From: Bog-756 sp963777665
GTDB taxonomy: Bacteria; Actinomycetota; Acidimicrobiia; Acidimicrobiales; RAAP-2
Direction of reading: 5' to 3'
Assembly: GCA_963777665.1 (NCBI GenBank)
Contig: CAVZRJ010000006.1
Span: 1 to 64,000, forward strand
DNA length: 64,000 nucleotides
A program made the position numbers and the translations under genes. The notes below the pieces were generated by a model. That model had not been told where the DNA came from. It did not search any database and saw only the letters and a list, made by a program, of their open reading frames with translations. Shown here piece by piece: positions 46,617-56,435 of this stretch (its first letter is position 1; each line of letters begins with the position of its first letter).

Positions 46617-47363
46617 ATGGGAAAGACCGTCATGATCACCGGTGCCGGCTCCGGCTTCGGAAAGGGGGCCGCCCTCGCGCTGCTCGAGCGGGGCCACGCA
46701 GTGATCGCGACCACCGAGACGGACGCGCAGGCGTCTGCCCTGCGCGCGGAGGCGCCCGGGCTCACCGTCGAGAAGCTCGACATCACCGGTGACGACGTCC
46801 GCAACGCCGCACAGTGGGACATCGATGTCCTCGTCAACAATGCGGGCGCCGGCCAGACCGGTCCGTTGGCCGACGTCCCCCTCGACCGCGTCCGTCGGCT
46901 GTTCGACGTGAACGTCTTCGGCACCCTCGCCGTCACCCAGGCGGTTCTGCCGCGGATGGTGGCCCGTGGGTCGGGCCGGATCATCATCATGTCCTCGATC
47001 GCCGGGGTGCTGTCGGGGCCCGCCTTCGGCCCGTACTCGATGACCAAGCACGCGCTCGAGGCGATGGGCAAGGCGATGCGGGCCGAGCTAGCCGGCCAGG
47101 GGATCGACGTGACCCTGCTCAACCCGGGACCCTACGGGACAGGGTTCAACGACCGGATGGCCGACTCGATGTGGGAGTGGTTCGACGAGCACTCCCTCAA
47201 CGCACCGGCGACACCCCTGTTCGAGTCGATGCGGCAATTCGTGACCGAAGGCCAGGGTGACCCGGCAGAAGTGGTGCAGAAGCTCGTCGAGCTCACCGAG
47301 GCCGATGCCACCGAGGTCAACAACTTCGTCCCGCCGGAACTCCGCGAGCTGGCCGGCGGCTGA
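46617..47363 (+). CDS. SDR-family oxidoreductase
   Basis: 248 aa, ATG preceded by GAGGAG. Classical SDR: TGAGSGFGKGAALAL cofactor loop, NNAGAG, serine in IIMSSIAG, catalytic YSMTK and LNPGPYGTGF. Length is typical and the frame is unbroken. It is divergent from the ECF41-controlled oxidoreductase (148 bases between starts) and could belong to the same regulon, though no second ECF41 site was seen in its direction. Confidence 0.92.
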   Translation: MGKTVMITGAGSGFGKGAALALLERGHAVIATTETDAQASALRAEAPGLTVEKLDITGDDVRNAAQWDIDVLVNNAGAGQTGPLADVPLDRVRRLFDVNVFGTLAVTQAVLPRMVARGSGRIIIMSSIAGVLSGPAFGPYSMTKHALEAMGKAMRAELAGQGIDVTLLNPGPYGTGFNDRMADSMWEWFDEHSLNAPATPLFESMRQFVTEGQGDPAEVVQKLVELTEADATEVNNFVPPELRELAGG

Positions 47364-47381
47364 CCGCCTCGCGGAGCCCGT

Positions 47382-50300
47382 TCAGCCGGCGCGGATCGCC
47401 ACCCCGTCGGCCTCGGGTAGGCCGTCCCGGTAGCGCACCTCGCGGTGGCGCACCGAGGGCACCCGCGGACCCTCGAGCACTCCCCCGGTGAGATTGAGTG
47501 GATCGGCGCCCGCCACGGTGACCTCGGCACCCCGTGAGGGGTCCCTCCGGATCTCGGACAACAGCGCGGCCGCGTCCGGCGAGGCGTACTGCTCGCCCGA
47601 AAGCCCGGCCACGAAGCGTCCGCCCAGCACCTGGCCGCGGGCCTCGAGCCGCCGCAGGGCACGGATGACCTCGCGCCAGGGGACCCGGTAGGACTCCCGC
47701 CCCCAGAGCTCCCAGCACACCACCCCCCACCGCGCAAGCAGCTGCCATGCCACCGCCTCGGCCAGCTCCTCCGCGGGCGGTCCGCCGATCCCACCACCAC
47801 CCGTTCCGTCGGCGTCGGGCAACAACGACCAGCGCCCCTCGCCCACCCCGGTGCCGACCGCGGCGCGCCGGCGCCCGAGGCCTGCACGGCGGGTGCGGAG
47901 GTGGCCGCCACCCGAGCCGGTGCGCGTCCGCGAGGACAGCAGCGACCGCACGGCCGAATAGGCGTCGGCGGTCACCAGGCCACGGGCCACCAGGTCCCAG
48001 AGGCCCTCGTCGGCATCGCCGCCGAGCCGACCGGTCGCCGGGGCCAGCTCGGACCGGAAGCACGCGCCCCGCTGCCGGAGGATGGCCAGCACGTCGGCCG
48101 CAGCCCCGTGGACCGGCTCGATGGGTCCCTCCCCGGTGCGCACCGCGGCCAGCATCCAGGGCATGTCCTCGCGGGTCACGATGGCGAGGGGGGTGGCGGG
48201 CGACGGCGTGGCCGACCCCCGCCGCGCGGCCGGGTCCGCTGCGGTGCCGTCCCCCGCGGGGCCGGGCGCGGGACGCGGCGTCAAGCGTCCCCAGGTGACC
48301 TCGCCGGACAGGCAGAGCTCGTCGAGCCAGCGCGGGTCGTAGCCGGACACCCGCGCCGGCAGCACCTGGCGCTCCCATTCGCCCGCGGCGACTTCGATGC
48401 CCTGGAGCTGCTCGATGACCGAGAGCAGGCCGGCCCTGCCCTCCGCCTGGCTCCCGACGGCGACGTGCTGCCAGCAGGCAAGGAACCGGACCAGCTCACC
48501 GATGGTCGCGGCCTCCACCCGACGACGGCGGCGACTCCGGCTCGCGCCGTGGAGCCGTACCAGGAGGTGGCGTGCGCACCAGCGTCCGTCGGGCAGGGCG
48601 ATCGCCGACCCCGACGCCTCGAGACGGGCGAGGCCCGTGCGGGCCCGGCCCACCGTGAGCGGCGCACCGCGCACCGATCCGGTCGGCAGCTCCGCCTCCG
48701 AGACCAGCTGCTCCACCGTGACCGGGCCGGCGACCTCGAGGTGGCCCCCGACACATTCGGCCAGGGCGTCGTCGGCACCGACCATCGGGTCCCCGAGGGA
48801 GGCCACGAGATCCTCGGCCCAGGCACGCCGCTCGGTGGGGGCCCACGCGGACCCGACGACGAGCGCCCGCCCGTCCCCTGCGAGCTCGTCGAACCAGAAC
48901 TGCCACGCCGCCACCGGTCGGGCGATCACCAGCGAGAGGAGCAGATCGTGCAGTTCGTCGGCGCTCCGCGGCCGCGGACCGACCTGGTCGAGCACCTCGG
49001 CCGCTGCGGCCCGGTCGAGAGGCCCGAGCTCTGCCGGATCGACGGGAAGGCCCGATGGGAGGCCGGAGGGGCCGGTGGCCGCAAGCCCTCTGGGCACAGG
49101 GACGGCGCGGGTCCGCCTCTCCTCGAGCGGCGCCCCGTCGAGGAAGGTGAAGGGCTTGCCGGTGAGGATCCCGTGCGAAAGGGGGGAGGGCTCGACCGAC
49201 TCGACGCAGTGCACCGCCACCCTGCCCGACTCGAGTCCCTCGAGGAGCTCCACCAGCCCGGCGGCGTCGAGCGGCTCGGTCAGGCAGTCCTCGATCGTCT
49301 GGCGGACGAGGACGTGGTCGGGCACCCCGACCGGGCCCTGAGGGGCGTTCTCCTGGCAGGCGGCCAGTGCCGGCCAGGCCGCGGCCAACAGGTCGTCGGC
49401 CTCCATCCGCTGCAGGTGGATCGGGCGCCGCTTACCGCCCCGCGACCGCGGCACGACCAGCGCGCGGGTGAGGTTCCACCGCCACCTCGCGCCCAGCATC
49501 GGATGAGGCAGGACCGACTGGGTGAGCACCTCGACCGCGGTCCGGCTCGCAAGCATGCGGGGGACGTCCGAGAGGGGGAAACTGTGCTGCGGTCCGAGCG
49601 AGATGACCACGGTGTCGTCGTCGGCGGCGGCCTGGAGCTCGAAGTCGAACGAGACGCAGAACCGCTTGCGGAGCGCGAGGCCGAGGGCCCGGTTGATCCG
49701 TCCGCCGTAGGGGGCGTGCACGATGAGCTGCGATCCCTCGGCCTCGTCGAAGACCCGTTCGATGACCAGGCGGTCCCGGGTCGGAAGCGCGCCGAGGGCG
49801 ATGAGTCCCGCGCCGAGGTAGGCCGCCACCTCCGCGGCGACCGCTTCGGAGACGCCGGCCCGATCCCTGATGAGTGCTCGGGTTCCCTCACCGTCTCCGG
49901 CTGCCAGCAGCGGTTCGACCGCAGCCCGGAGATCGCTCACCTCCTCGGAGAGCTCGGCGGTACGCGCCGGGGCCTCTCCCAACCAGAACGGGATGGTCGG
50001 CGGGAGATCCCCCGCGTCGAAGACCCGGACCACCCCGGTCTCGACCTTCTTGACCCGCCAGGAGTGGGTCCCGAGCAGGAAGATGTCACCGGCGGTGGCC
50101 TCCACCGCGAAGTCCTCGTGGACCGAGCCCACGGTGGTCCCCTCGGGATCGAGCACGACCCGGTAGTCCCCTGTCTCGGGGATGGCGCCGCCGCTGGTCA
50201 GTGCCGCCAGGCGGGCGCCGCGCCGGGCGCGGAGCCGTCCGTTGACGGCGTCGTGGTGGAGGTGGGCGCCGCGCCGACCGCGCCCGGTCGTGATGCCCCA

Positions 50301-51950
50301 CGAGACGAGGTCGACCACCTCGTCGAATACCTCACGGGTCAGCGCACCGTACGGGGCGGCCCCACGCACCAGGTCGAAGAGGCCGTCGACGTCGCACTCC
50401 TCGGCGGCGGCGACCTCGGCCACGAGCTGCTGGGCGAGGACGTCGACCGGCGCAACGGGCGGGTGGAGCTCGTCGAGATGCCCGGCACGGACCCCGGCCA
50501 GGAGCGCTGTGCACTCGACCAGCTCGTCGCGGGTGAGCGGGTAGAGGCGACCGGCAGGGGTTCCCTCCAACTGGTGGTTGGCCCGACCGACCCGCTGGAG
50601 GAAGGTGCCGATGGCCCGCGGGGAGCCGATCTGGCAGACCAGCTCGACGGGCCCGACGTCGATCCCGAGCTCGAGGGAGGCGGTCGCCACGAGGGCACGC
50701 AGGTCCCCCGCCCGGAGGCGCTGCTCGACGATGCGGCGGCGTGCCGCGGAGAGACTCCCGTGGTGGGAGGCCACCTGCAGGGCCGCGTCGATCGGATCGC
50801 CGACGCCGGCCGGCGGCAACCGGACCCCGTCCGGCGTGCCCTGCCTGTCGGGACCGGCATCCGCACCATCCTCGTCAGCCGCACCGAGCCGGATGGAGAG
50901 TTGGTGGGCGACCCGTTCGGCCATCTTGCGGGTGTTGACGAAGACGAGTGTGGTCCGGTGCTCGAGGACGTGTTCGGCGATCCGGTCGAGCACGTCACCG
51001 AGCTGGCCCCCGCTGGCCACCGATTCGAGCTCGCTGTCGGGAAGCTCGATCGAGACGTCCAGGTCCCGGGCGTGGCCGCAGTCGACGATCGTGGTCGGGC
51101 GCGTCGAGGGATCGGAGCCCGAGAGGAGCCGGGCCACCACCGCGAGGGGACGCTGGGTGGCTGACAGCCCGATCCGCTGCACCTTGCCACCGTGGGCCGC
51201 GACCAGGTTGGTCAACCGCTCGAGGGTGAGCGCGAGATGAGCCCCGCGCTTGTCCCGGGCCAGAGTGTGGACCTCATCCACGATGAGCGTGTGGACGCCG
51301 GTCAGGATCGTCCGCGACGAGGCCGCGGTCAGCAGGAGATAGAGCGACTCCGGGGTCGTGACGAGAAGGTCCGGCGGCGACCGGCGCATCGCCGCGCGCT
51401 CGGCCGCAGGGGTGTCGCCGGTGCGCACGGCGACCCTGAGGTCCGGCGCGGGCAGCCCGAGCCGGGCAGCCTCCGCCGAGATGCCGGCAAGGGGGACCTC
51501 GAGGTTCTCCCGGACGTCGACCGCGAGGGCGCGGAGCGGCGAGACGTAGACGACGCCGGGTCCGGCCGGGCCGGTGGTCGCCGGAACGGTCGGGGTGTCA
51601 AAGCCGGGCAGGTGCGGAGGACCCTCCGCCGGCACCGCGTGGGCGCGATACGCGGCGTCGATCGCCACGAGGAAGCCGGTCAGGGTCTTGCCGGTGCCGG
51701 TGGGCGACGCCACCAGGACGTCTCCCCCCTCCTGGATCCGCGGCCAGGCCAAGCGCTGGGGCAGGGTCGGGCCGGCGGGGAAGCGCCGGTGGAACCAACT
51801 GGCGACCGCCGGATGGAACGTGCGGAGGATCGAGTCCACGGGCAGGTCATCGAGGCCGGCAGTGCTCTCGGTCCCCGGCGCGTCCGGCACAGGAGGCTCC
51901 GCCACGGGGGGCCCGGTCCCAGCCGGCACGGCGCGCGCTGTGGTGACCAC
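47382..51950 (-). CDS. lhr: Large ATP-dependent helicase Lhr
   Basis: 1522 aa from a GTG at 51950. Superfamily 2 helicase linked to DNA repair in actinobacteria. Motif I SPTGTGKT at residues 82-89, Ia SPLRALAVD near 137, motif II DEVH at 225-228, motif III GLSATQRP, motif IV LVFVNTRK, motif V ATASLELGIDVG, motif VI QRVGRANH. Then come the winged-helix and Lhr-core region (about 430-900) and the long C-terminal Lhr extension with several winged helices. The length matches actinobacterial Lhr proteins. The 4.6-kb frame is unbroken, in contrast with the frameshifted genes around it. Convergent with the SDR, 18 bases apart. Confidence 0.95.
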   Translation of the reverse strand: MVTTARAVPAGTGPPVAEPPVPDAPGTESTAGLDDLPVDSILRTFHPAVASWFHRRFPAGPTLPQRLAWPRIQEGGDVLVASPTGTGKTLTGFLVAIDAAYRAHAVPAEGPPHLPGFDTPTVPATTGPAGPGVVYVSPLRALAVDVRENLEVPLAGISAEAARLGLPAPDLRVAVRTGDTPAAERAAMRRSPPDLLVTTPESLYLLLTAASSRTILTGVHTLIVDEVHTLARDKRGAHLALTLERLTNLVAAHGGKVQRIGLSATQRPLAVVARLLSGSDPSTRPTTIVDCGHARDLDVSIELPDSELESVASGGQLGDVLDRIAEHVLEHRTTLVFVNTRKMAERVAHQLSIRLGAADEDGADAGPDRQGTPDGVRLPPAGVGDPIDAALQVASHHGSLSAARRRIVEQRLRAGDLRALVATASLELGIDVGPVELVCQIGSPRAIGTFLQRVGRANHQLEGTPAGRLYPLTRDELVECTALLAGVRAGHLDELHPPVAPVDVLAQQLVAEVAAAEECDVDGLFDLVRGAAPYGALTREVFDEVVDLVSWGITTGRGRRGAHLHHDAVNGRLRARRGARLAALTSGGAIPETGDYRVVLDPEGTTVGSVHEDFAVEATAGDIFLLGTHSWRVKKVETGVVRVFDAGDLPPTIPFWLGEAPARTAELSEEVSDLRAAVEPLLAAGDGEGTRALIRDRAGVSEAVAAEVAAYLGAGLIALGALPTRDRLVIERVFDEAEGSQLIVHAPYGGRINRALGLALRKRFCVSFDFELQAAADDDTVVISLGPQHSFPLSDVPRMLASRTAVEVLTQSVLPHPMLGARWRWNLTRALVVPRSRGGKRRPIHLQRMEADDLLAAAWPALAACQENAPQGPVGVPDHVLVRQTIEDCLTEPLDAAGLVELLEGLESGRVAVHCVESVEPSPLSHGILTGKPFTFLDGAPLEERRTRAVPVPRGLAATGPSGLPSGLPVDPAELGPLDRAAAAEVLDQVGPRPRSADELHDLLLSLVIARPVAAWQFWFDELAGDGRALVVGSAWAPTERRAWAEDLVASLGDPMVGADDALAECVGGHLEVAGPVTVEQLVSEAELPTGSVRGAPLTVGRARTGLARLEASGSAIALPDGRWCARHLLVRLHGASRSRRRRRVEAATIGELVRFLACWQHVAVGSQAEGRAGLLSVIEQLQGIEVAAGEWERQVLPARVSGYDPRWLDELCLSGEVTWGRLTPRPAPGPAGDGTAADPAARRGSATPSPATPLAIVTREDMPWMLAAVRTGEGPIEPVHGAAADVLAILRQRGACFRSELAPATGRLGGDADEGLWDLVARGLVTADAYSAVRSLLSSRTRTGSGGGHLRTRRAGLGRRRAAVGTGVGEGRWSLLPDADGTGGGGIGGPPAEELAEAVAWQLLARWGVVCWELWGRESYRVPWREVIRALRRLEARGQVLGGRFVAGLSGEQYASPDAAALLSEIRRDPSRGAEVTVAGADPLNLTGGVLEGPRVPSVRHREVRYRDGLPEADGVAIRAG

Positions 51951-52185
51951 GAGTGCAGTCCACCCTAGAGGTGTGACGAGTGGCCCCGCCCGGCACGCTC
52001 GGCGGCCCGCTCAGCCCGTCACCGGGCCGCCGTCTCTGCCCGACCGACCCCCGGGCCGGCCTGCCCGGCCCCACCGGCTCCCCCTCGGGCCGTCGAGAAG
52101 GTGGCCTTGACCAGGGAGAACAGGAAAATCCGCAAATTGTTCGAGAAATTGCTCAAGTTCGGGTCCGCAGGTGTCGATAGGGGGG

Positions 52186-53005
52186 TCAGCGGGGGCGGAG
52201 CCCCGGATGGTTCTTCGCCACGATCGGGACGAGCACCCGCCGCGGCGAGATCCCGGCCACTGCGGCGGTGATCCGGTTGGCCGCTCCCGGCACGACGACC
52301 GCACGGTTGCCGTCCATTCCCTTGACCGCTGCCCTGGCGACGTCCCCGGCCGAGACCCACATGACCTTGGGGAGGGCGGACGAGTCGCCCTCGTCGAACC
52401 CGGCCGCCGCGGCGAACCCGGTCTCGACCGGGCCGGGGCAGAGAGCGGTCACGGTGACCCCGTGTGGACGCAGCTCCTCGCGGATGGCGTAGCTGTACGA
52501 GAGGACGAATGCCTTCGCCGCCGCGTACCCGGCCTGCCCGGGGATCGGCTGGAACGCGGCGGTCGACGCCACGTTGAGCACGACGCCGCTCCGACGCTCG
52601 ACCATGCCGGGGAGGAAGAGGGAGCAGAGATGGGCGACCGCTTCGACGTCGGTGCGGATCATCGCCACTCTCGCGCGCCGGGTCGGAGCGGTGGACCGGG
52701 CCCACCGTCGAGAATCCGGCATTGTTGACGAGGACGTTGACCGCGAGGCCACGTTCCTCGACGAGTCCGGGCAACGATGCCCGCGCCGCGTCGTCGGCGA
52801 GGTCGGCCACGATGACCTCCGTGCGCACATCGTGACTCGCGCTCAGGGTCTCGGCCAGGGACCGGAGCTTCGACTCGGACCGGGCCACCAGGGTCACCCC
52901 GAGGCCGCGGGCCGCCAGCTGTGCTGCGATCTCCTCACCGATGCCGGACGAAGCGCCGGTCACCAGACAGGTCCGATCCGGACGGGGGGCGGGAAGGCTG
53001 CTCAT
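52186..53005 (-). CDS. SDR-family oxidoreductase, one frameshift
   Basis: ATG at 53005 gives TCLVTGASSGIGEEIAAQLA, the SDR cofactor loop, then LVNNAGFSTVG. At about 52680 an extra base separates HRSDPARE from VAMIRTDVEAVAHLCSLFLP; after it follow VVLNVASTAAF, catalytic YAAAKAFVLSYSYAIREEL and CPGPVETGF, with a basic C-terminus. The total would be about 272 aa. It resembles DltE/YqjQ-type dehydrogenases. The lesion is one base and could be an assembly error. Confidence 0.85.
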
Positions 53006-53070
53006 GGACGGAGCGTAGGCGGGTGAGCGGGCGCGCCGCTGTGGCACGCTCGCCGCGTCCGACCCTGGAT

Positions 53071-54291
53071 TCAGACCTGGCCGAGGGTGCTGTAGACGGC
53101 CCGCGCCCGGTACCGGAGCGGCCGCTCGTCGAGCTCCTCGAGCAGGTGTGCGACCCACCCGGCCACGCGCGCCACGGTAAAGATGGTCTGTCCGGCGTCC
53201 GGCGGGAGTCCGGCCGCCCAGACGACAGCGGCCAGTCCGAGGTCGACGTTGGGCGGTGGGAGGTCGGCCCCGGCCGCGATGTCCACGAGGGAGTGGAGCA
53301 GCGCGCGCTGCTCGGCAGTGGCCAGCGCGCAGAAGAGGTCGTCCAGCACGCCGAAGCGGGCGTCCCCGGACTCGTAGACCGGGTGCCCGAACCCCGGGAG
53401 GAGACCGTGGGTCCGGAGGGCGTCGGCGACCGCCTGCTCCACCCCGACGGCGGCCGCTTCGGTGAGCAGGGTGTGGACCACCCGGCTCGCACCACCGTGC
53501 AGACGGCCGCCGAGGGTACCCAGCCCGGCGAGCACAACGTCGTAGGTGTCCGCCCGGACCGATGCGGCCACCCGCGCCGCAACCGTGGAGGTCGCCAGTT
53601 CGTGATCGGCCAACAGGACGAGCGCGGCGTTGCAGGCCCGGACCAGCTCCTCGCTCGGGGAGGGACTGAGCCGCGCCGCCATCCTCCCGGCGATCGAGTC
53701 GTCGACGACCCGCCCTCCGTCCAGGGCCAGCGGTGGCGGTGCAGTGCCGGCCGACGCAGCTGCGGGAGGATCCAGGGCGGCGACCATCGAGACCACGATG
53801 CGGCGCGCGACCCGGACCACCGCCCGAGGGCGCAGGTCGCTCCGGAGGGGGTCGGTGCCGCCGGCCATGACCACCGCCCAGCGCAGACGGTCCCCCGCCG
53901 CCAACGCCGGAGCCGGGCCGAGGGCCGGCGTCTCCCAGCAGGCCCCGGCGTCCATGCCGTCGGGCACCGCCCAGAGCAGTCCGGCCACCTCCTCGTACGA
54001 GGCGGTCGTTGCCAGGTCGGCCGCCGGGACCCCCCGGTAGAGCGGCCCGCGATCGGTGAGCTGGGTGATCGCGGTGGTGATGGTGGCCATCCGGGTCTCG
54101 ACGGTCTTGCCCTGGCGCGACCGCCGCGCGAGACGCTCCACATCGTCCACCGAGAACAGGCTGTGCCTGCCGCCCGGCTCGGGATGCGATGCGAGGAGGC
54201 CCCGGCTCACATAGGCGTAGAGGGTGGTCACCTTGACCCCGAGGCGGCGTGCGGCCTCGTCGCTCCGGAGCATTCTGTCCATGGGACTCAT
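53071..54291 (-). CDS. Citrate synthase-family protein with N-terminal MerR-like HTH
   Basis: 406 aa from the ATG at 54291; an ATG at 54282 is equally possible. Residues 5-45 form a MerR/excisionase-like helix-turn-helix (RSDEAARRLGVKVTTLYAYV), followed by the GRHSLFSVDDV wing. From about 60 the protein is a citrate synthase: GRLHGGASRVVHTLL (first active histidine region), GFGHPVYESGDAR (second) and PPPNVDLGLAAV (the aspartate region). The second box has P-V-Y-E in place of the usual R-V-Y-K, so catalysis may be weak; a metabolite-sensing regulator is possible. Divergent from the CBS-citrate synthase gene. Confidence 0.88.
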   Translation of the reverse strand: MSPMDRMLRSDEAARRLGVKVTTLYAYVSRGLLASHPEPGGRHSLFSVDDVERLARRSRQGKTVETRMATITTAITQLTDRGPLYRGVPAADLATTASYEEVAGLLWAVPDGMDAGACWETPALGPAPALAAGDRLRWAVVMAGGTDPLRSDLRPRAVVRVARRIVVSMVAALDPPAAASAGTAPPPLALDGGRVVDDSIAGRMAARLSPSPSEELVRACNAALVLLADHELATSTVAARVAASVRADTYDVVLAGLGTLGGRLHGGASRVVHTLLTEAAAVGVEQAVADALRTHGLLPGFGHPVYESGDARFGVLDDLFCALATAEQRALLHSLVDIAAGADLPPPNVDLGLAAVVWAAGLPPDAGQTIFTVARVAGWVAHLLEELDERPLRYRARAVYSTLGQV

Positions 54292-54308
54292 ATTGACTTG
54301 ATCAATAT
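54290..54308. promoter_or_regulatory. AT-rich inverted repeat between the citrate synthase genes, candidate operator
   Basis: ATATTGA-CTTGA-TCAATAT, perfect 7-bp arms around five bases, stands out in GC-rich surroundings. It overlaps the HTH-citrate synthase start at 54291 and is 94 bases before the divergent gene. Each arm contains CAATAT, usable as a -10 box on either strand; on the minus strand this would place transcription start near the ATG at 54282. A site for the HTH protein itself is the simplest inference. Confidence 0.6.
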
Positions 54309-54401
54309 TTACAAAGCCTGGCCGACCTGTCCACACTGAAGAGAGACCATCAGATCGAAGTCCCCGCGGACACCGGGTCCGCCGACCGCCAGGAGGGCCC
54401 C

Positions 54402-55921
54402 ATGCCGACCGCCGTCCAGGAGCTCATGTCCTCGCCACCGGTCACCTGTCCGGCCGGCATCTCCCTGGCCGAGGCCACCACGCTCATGAACGACCACCGC
54501 ATCGGATCGCTGGTGGTGACCGACGGCGACCGGGTGGTCGGGATCCTGACCGAGCGCGACCTCCTGCGGGCCTCCGCCGGCCGTGCCGACCCGACCCACG
54601 AGGCGGTGCGCGGGTGGATGACGGCCGACCCCGACGTCCTCGGCCCGCGGGAGGAGGTCGGCGCCGCCTGGTCGGGTCTCACCCATCACCACTACCGGCA
54701 TCTCCCGGTGGTCGACGGCGGGGACCTCGTCGGCGTGGTCTCCCTGCGCGACCTGTTGACCGTGGCCCAGATCCGTCCCGCGACCGAGGCCGGTGCGGAG
54801 GTGCCGCGGGGGCTCGAGGGGGTCGTCGTTGCCGAGACCTCGGTGGGCGACGTCCGCGGTCAGGAGGGCTTCTACCACTACCGCCAGTACGCGGCGACCG
54901 AGCTCGCCGCCCAGCGCTCGCTGGAGGACGTCTGGCAGCTCCTCTTCGACGGAGCCCTTCCCGACCGCGAGTCCTCGACCAGGTTCGCCGAGGAGGTCGG
55001 CGCGCTGCGCGACCTCCCTCCCGGCGTGGCGTCGCTGCTGCCAAGGATCGCACCGCTCGGGAGCGAGCTGGACGCGTTGCGGACCGCCGTCTCGCTCATC
55101 GGGAGCGGGCTCGGTTGGGCACCGAGCCACGACACTCGGTCCCGAACAGCTGCGCGTCCGAGGCCCTCCGGCTGTGCGCGGTGGTGCCGACCGTGCTGAC
55201 CGCGGTGCACCGTCTCCGTCACGGTCTCGATCCGGTCCCTCCGCGGGACGACCTCGCGTACGCGGCCAACTACCTCTGGATGCTGCAGGGCCGAGAGGCC
55301 CTCCCCTCCCACGTGCGAGCCATCGAGCAGTACCTGGTGCTGACCATCGACCACGGCTTCAACGCCTCGACCTTCACCGGGCGGGTGATCACCTCCACCG
55401 GGGCCGACCTGGCCGCCGCCATCTGCGGCGCCATCGGGGCCCTCTCCGGTCCCCTCCACGGCGGTGCCCCGAGCCGGGCACTCGACATGCTGGACAGCAT
55501 CGGCACCCCCGACCGGGCGGAGGCGTGGATCCGCGCAGCGGTGGAACGGGGCGACCGGATCATGGGCTTCGGCCACCGGGTGTACAAGACCGACGACCCG
55601 CGTTCGCTGTTCCTGCGGGATGTGGCCCGGTCACTCGGCGGCCCGCTGGTGGACTTCGCCGAGGAGGTCGAGCGGACCACCGTCGAGGTGCTGGCCGATC
55701 TCAAGCCGGGCCGGCAGCTCTACACCAACGTCGAGTTCTTCGCCGGCGTGGTCATGCACACCTGCGGGATCCCCCGGGAGATGTTCACCCCGACCTTCGC
55801 CTCCGGCCGGACCATCGGCTGGGCCGCCCACGTCATGGAGCAGGCAGCCGACAACCGGCTCATCCGCCCGGCCGCCCGCTACGTCGGACCGCCCCCTCCG
55901 CAGCCGGTGCCCGCCCCCTGA
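54402..55921 (+). CDS. CBS-domain pair fused to citrate synthase, one frameshift
   Basis: ATG at 54402 with AGGAGG upstream. Residues 1-120 are two CBS motifs (VQELMSSPPVTCPAGISLAE, IGSLVVTDGDRVVGILTERD, then HLPVVDGGDLVGVVSLRDLL), a module that usually binds adenosyl ligands. From about 130 to 505 is citrate synthase: GPLHGGAPSRAL, GFGHRVYKTDDPR, NVEFFAGVVMH and PPPPQPVPAP, with the two active histidines present. A one-base deletion near 55130 breaks the frame between IGSGLG and CASEALRLC. CBS control of a citrate or methylcitrate synthase would link entry into the TCA or methylcitrate cycle to nucleotide state; this is inference. Confidence 0.87.
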
Positions 55922-55923
55922 CC

Positions 55924-56418
55924 TCAGCGTCCCGGGCCGAGACGGGGCACCGGGCGCTCCTCGATCCCGCGCAGGTGCAGCGCGCGCCGGGCGATCCGCC
56001 AGCCGTCCCCGGTGCGGCGGTACGTGTCGGAGTACCGGAGGTACCAGATGGTGTCGGTGCCCGCACCGTCGGCGCCGTCAGCGCCTGCCGTGCCCGCCGG
56101 TGCCCTGAGGTGGTGGGCCACTCCGACGACCTCACCGGTGGCGGTGTCCCCGTGCACCTCGTAGCGCGCGTCGGTCACCCGGTGATGGGTCGCGTGGAAC
56201 CGTGCGAGACCCGACGGGATCCGTCCGAGCGCGTCGCGTCCGGTCCGGCAGATGACCGGCTCGGGTCCACTCGACGCGTCGGGCACCCAGAGCTCTCCGT
56301 CGGGAAGGAAGAGCGCGGCGAACGCGACTCCGTCGAGCGCGTCGACTGCCGCGGCGTAGCCGGTCGAGAGCCGGCGGAGGCAGTCCTCGTCCGCGGAGGT
56401 CCGGGTCGCCCCGCGCAT
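55924..56418 (-). CDS. SnoaL-like (NTF2-fold) protein
   Basis: 164 aa from the ATG at 56418. NTF2-like fold: CLRRLSTGYAAAVDALDGVAF, FLPDGELWVPDA, then RFHATHHRVTDARYEVHGDT and DTYRRTGDGWRIARRALHL. These small proteins act as isomerases, hydroxylases or dehydratases on polyketides and steroids, or have ligand-binding roles. It directly follows the luciferase-like gene on the same strand (17 bases after its stop) and is convergent with the CBS-citrate synthase gene, two bases away. Confidence 0.85.
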   Translation of the reverse strand: MRGATRTSADEDCLRRLSTGYAAAVDALDGVAFAALFLPDGELWVPDASSGPEPVICRTGRDALGRIPSGLARFHATHHRVTDARYEVHGDTATGEVVGVAHHLRAPAGTAGADGADGAGTDTIWYLRYSDTYRRTGDGWRIARRALHLRGIEERPVPRLGPGR

Positions 56419-56435
56419 CCCCGGGCCGACCCGGT

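Noticed and set aside
47901..51164. A plus-strand open frame of over 1000 codons opposite lhr
   Set aside because: It is antisense to a complete helicase with all motifs, and its translation has no domain and a composition produced by GC-biased third positions.
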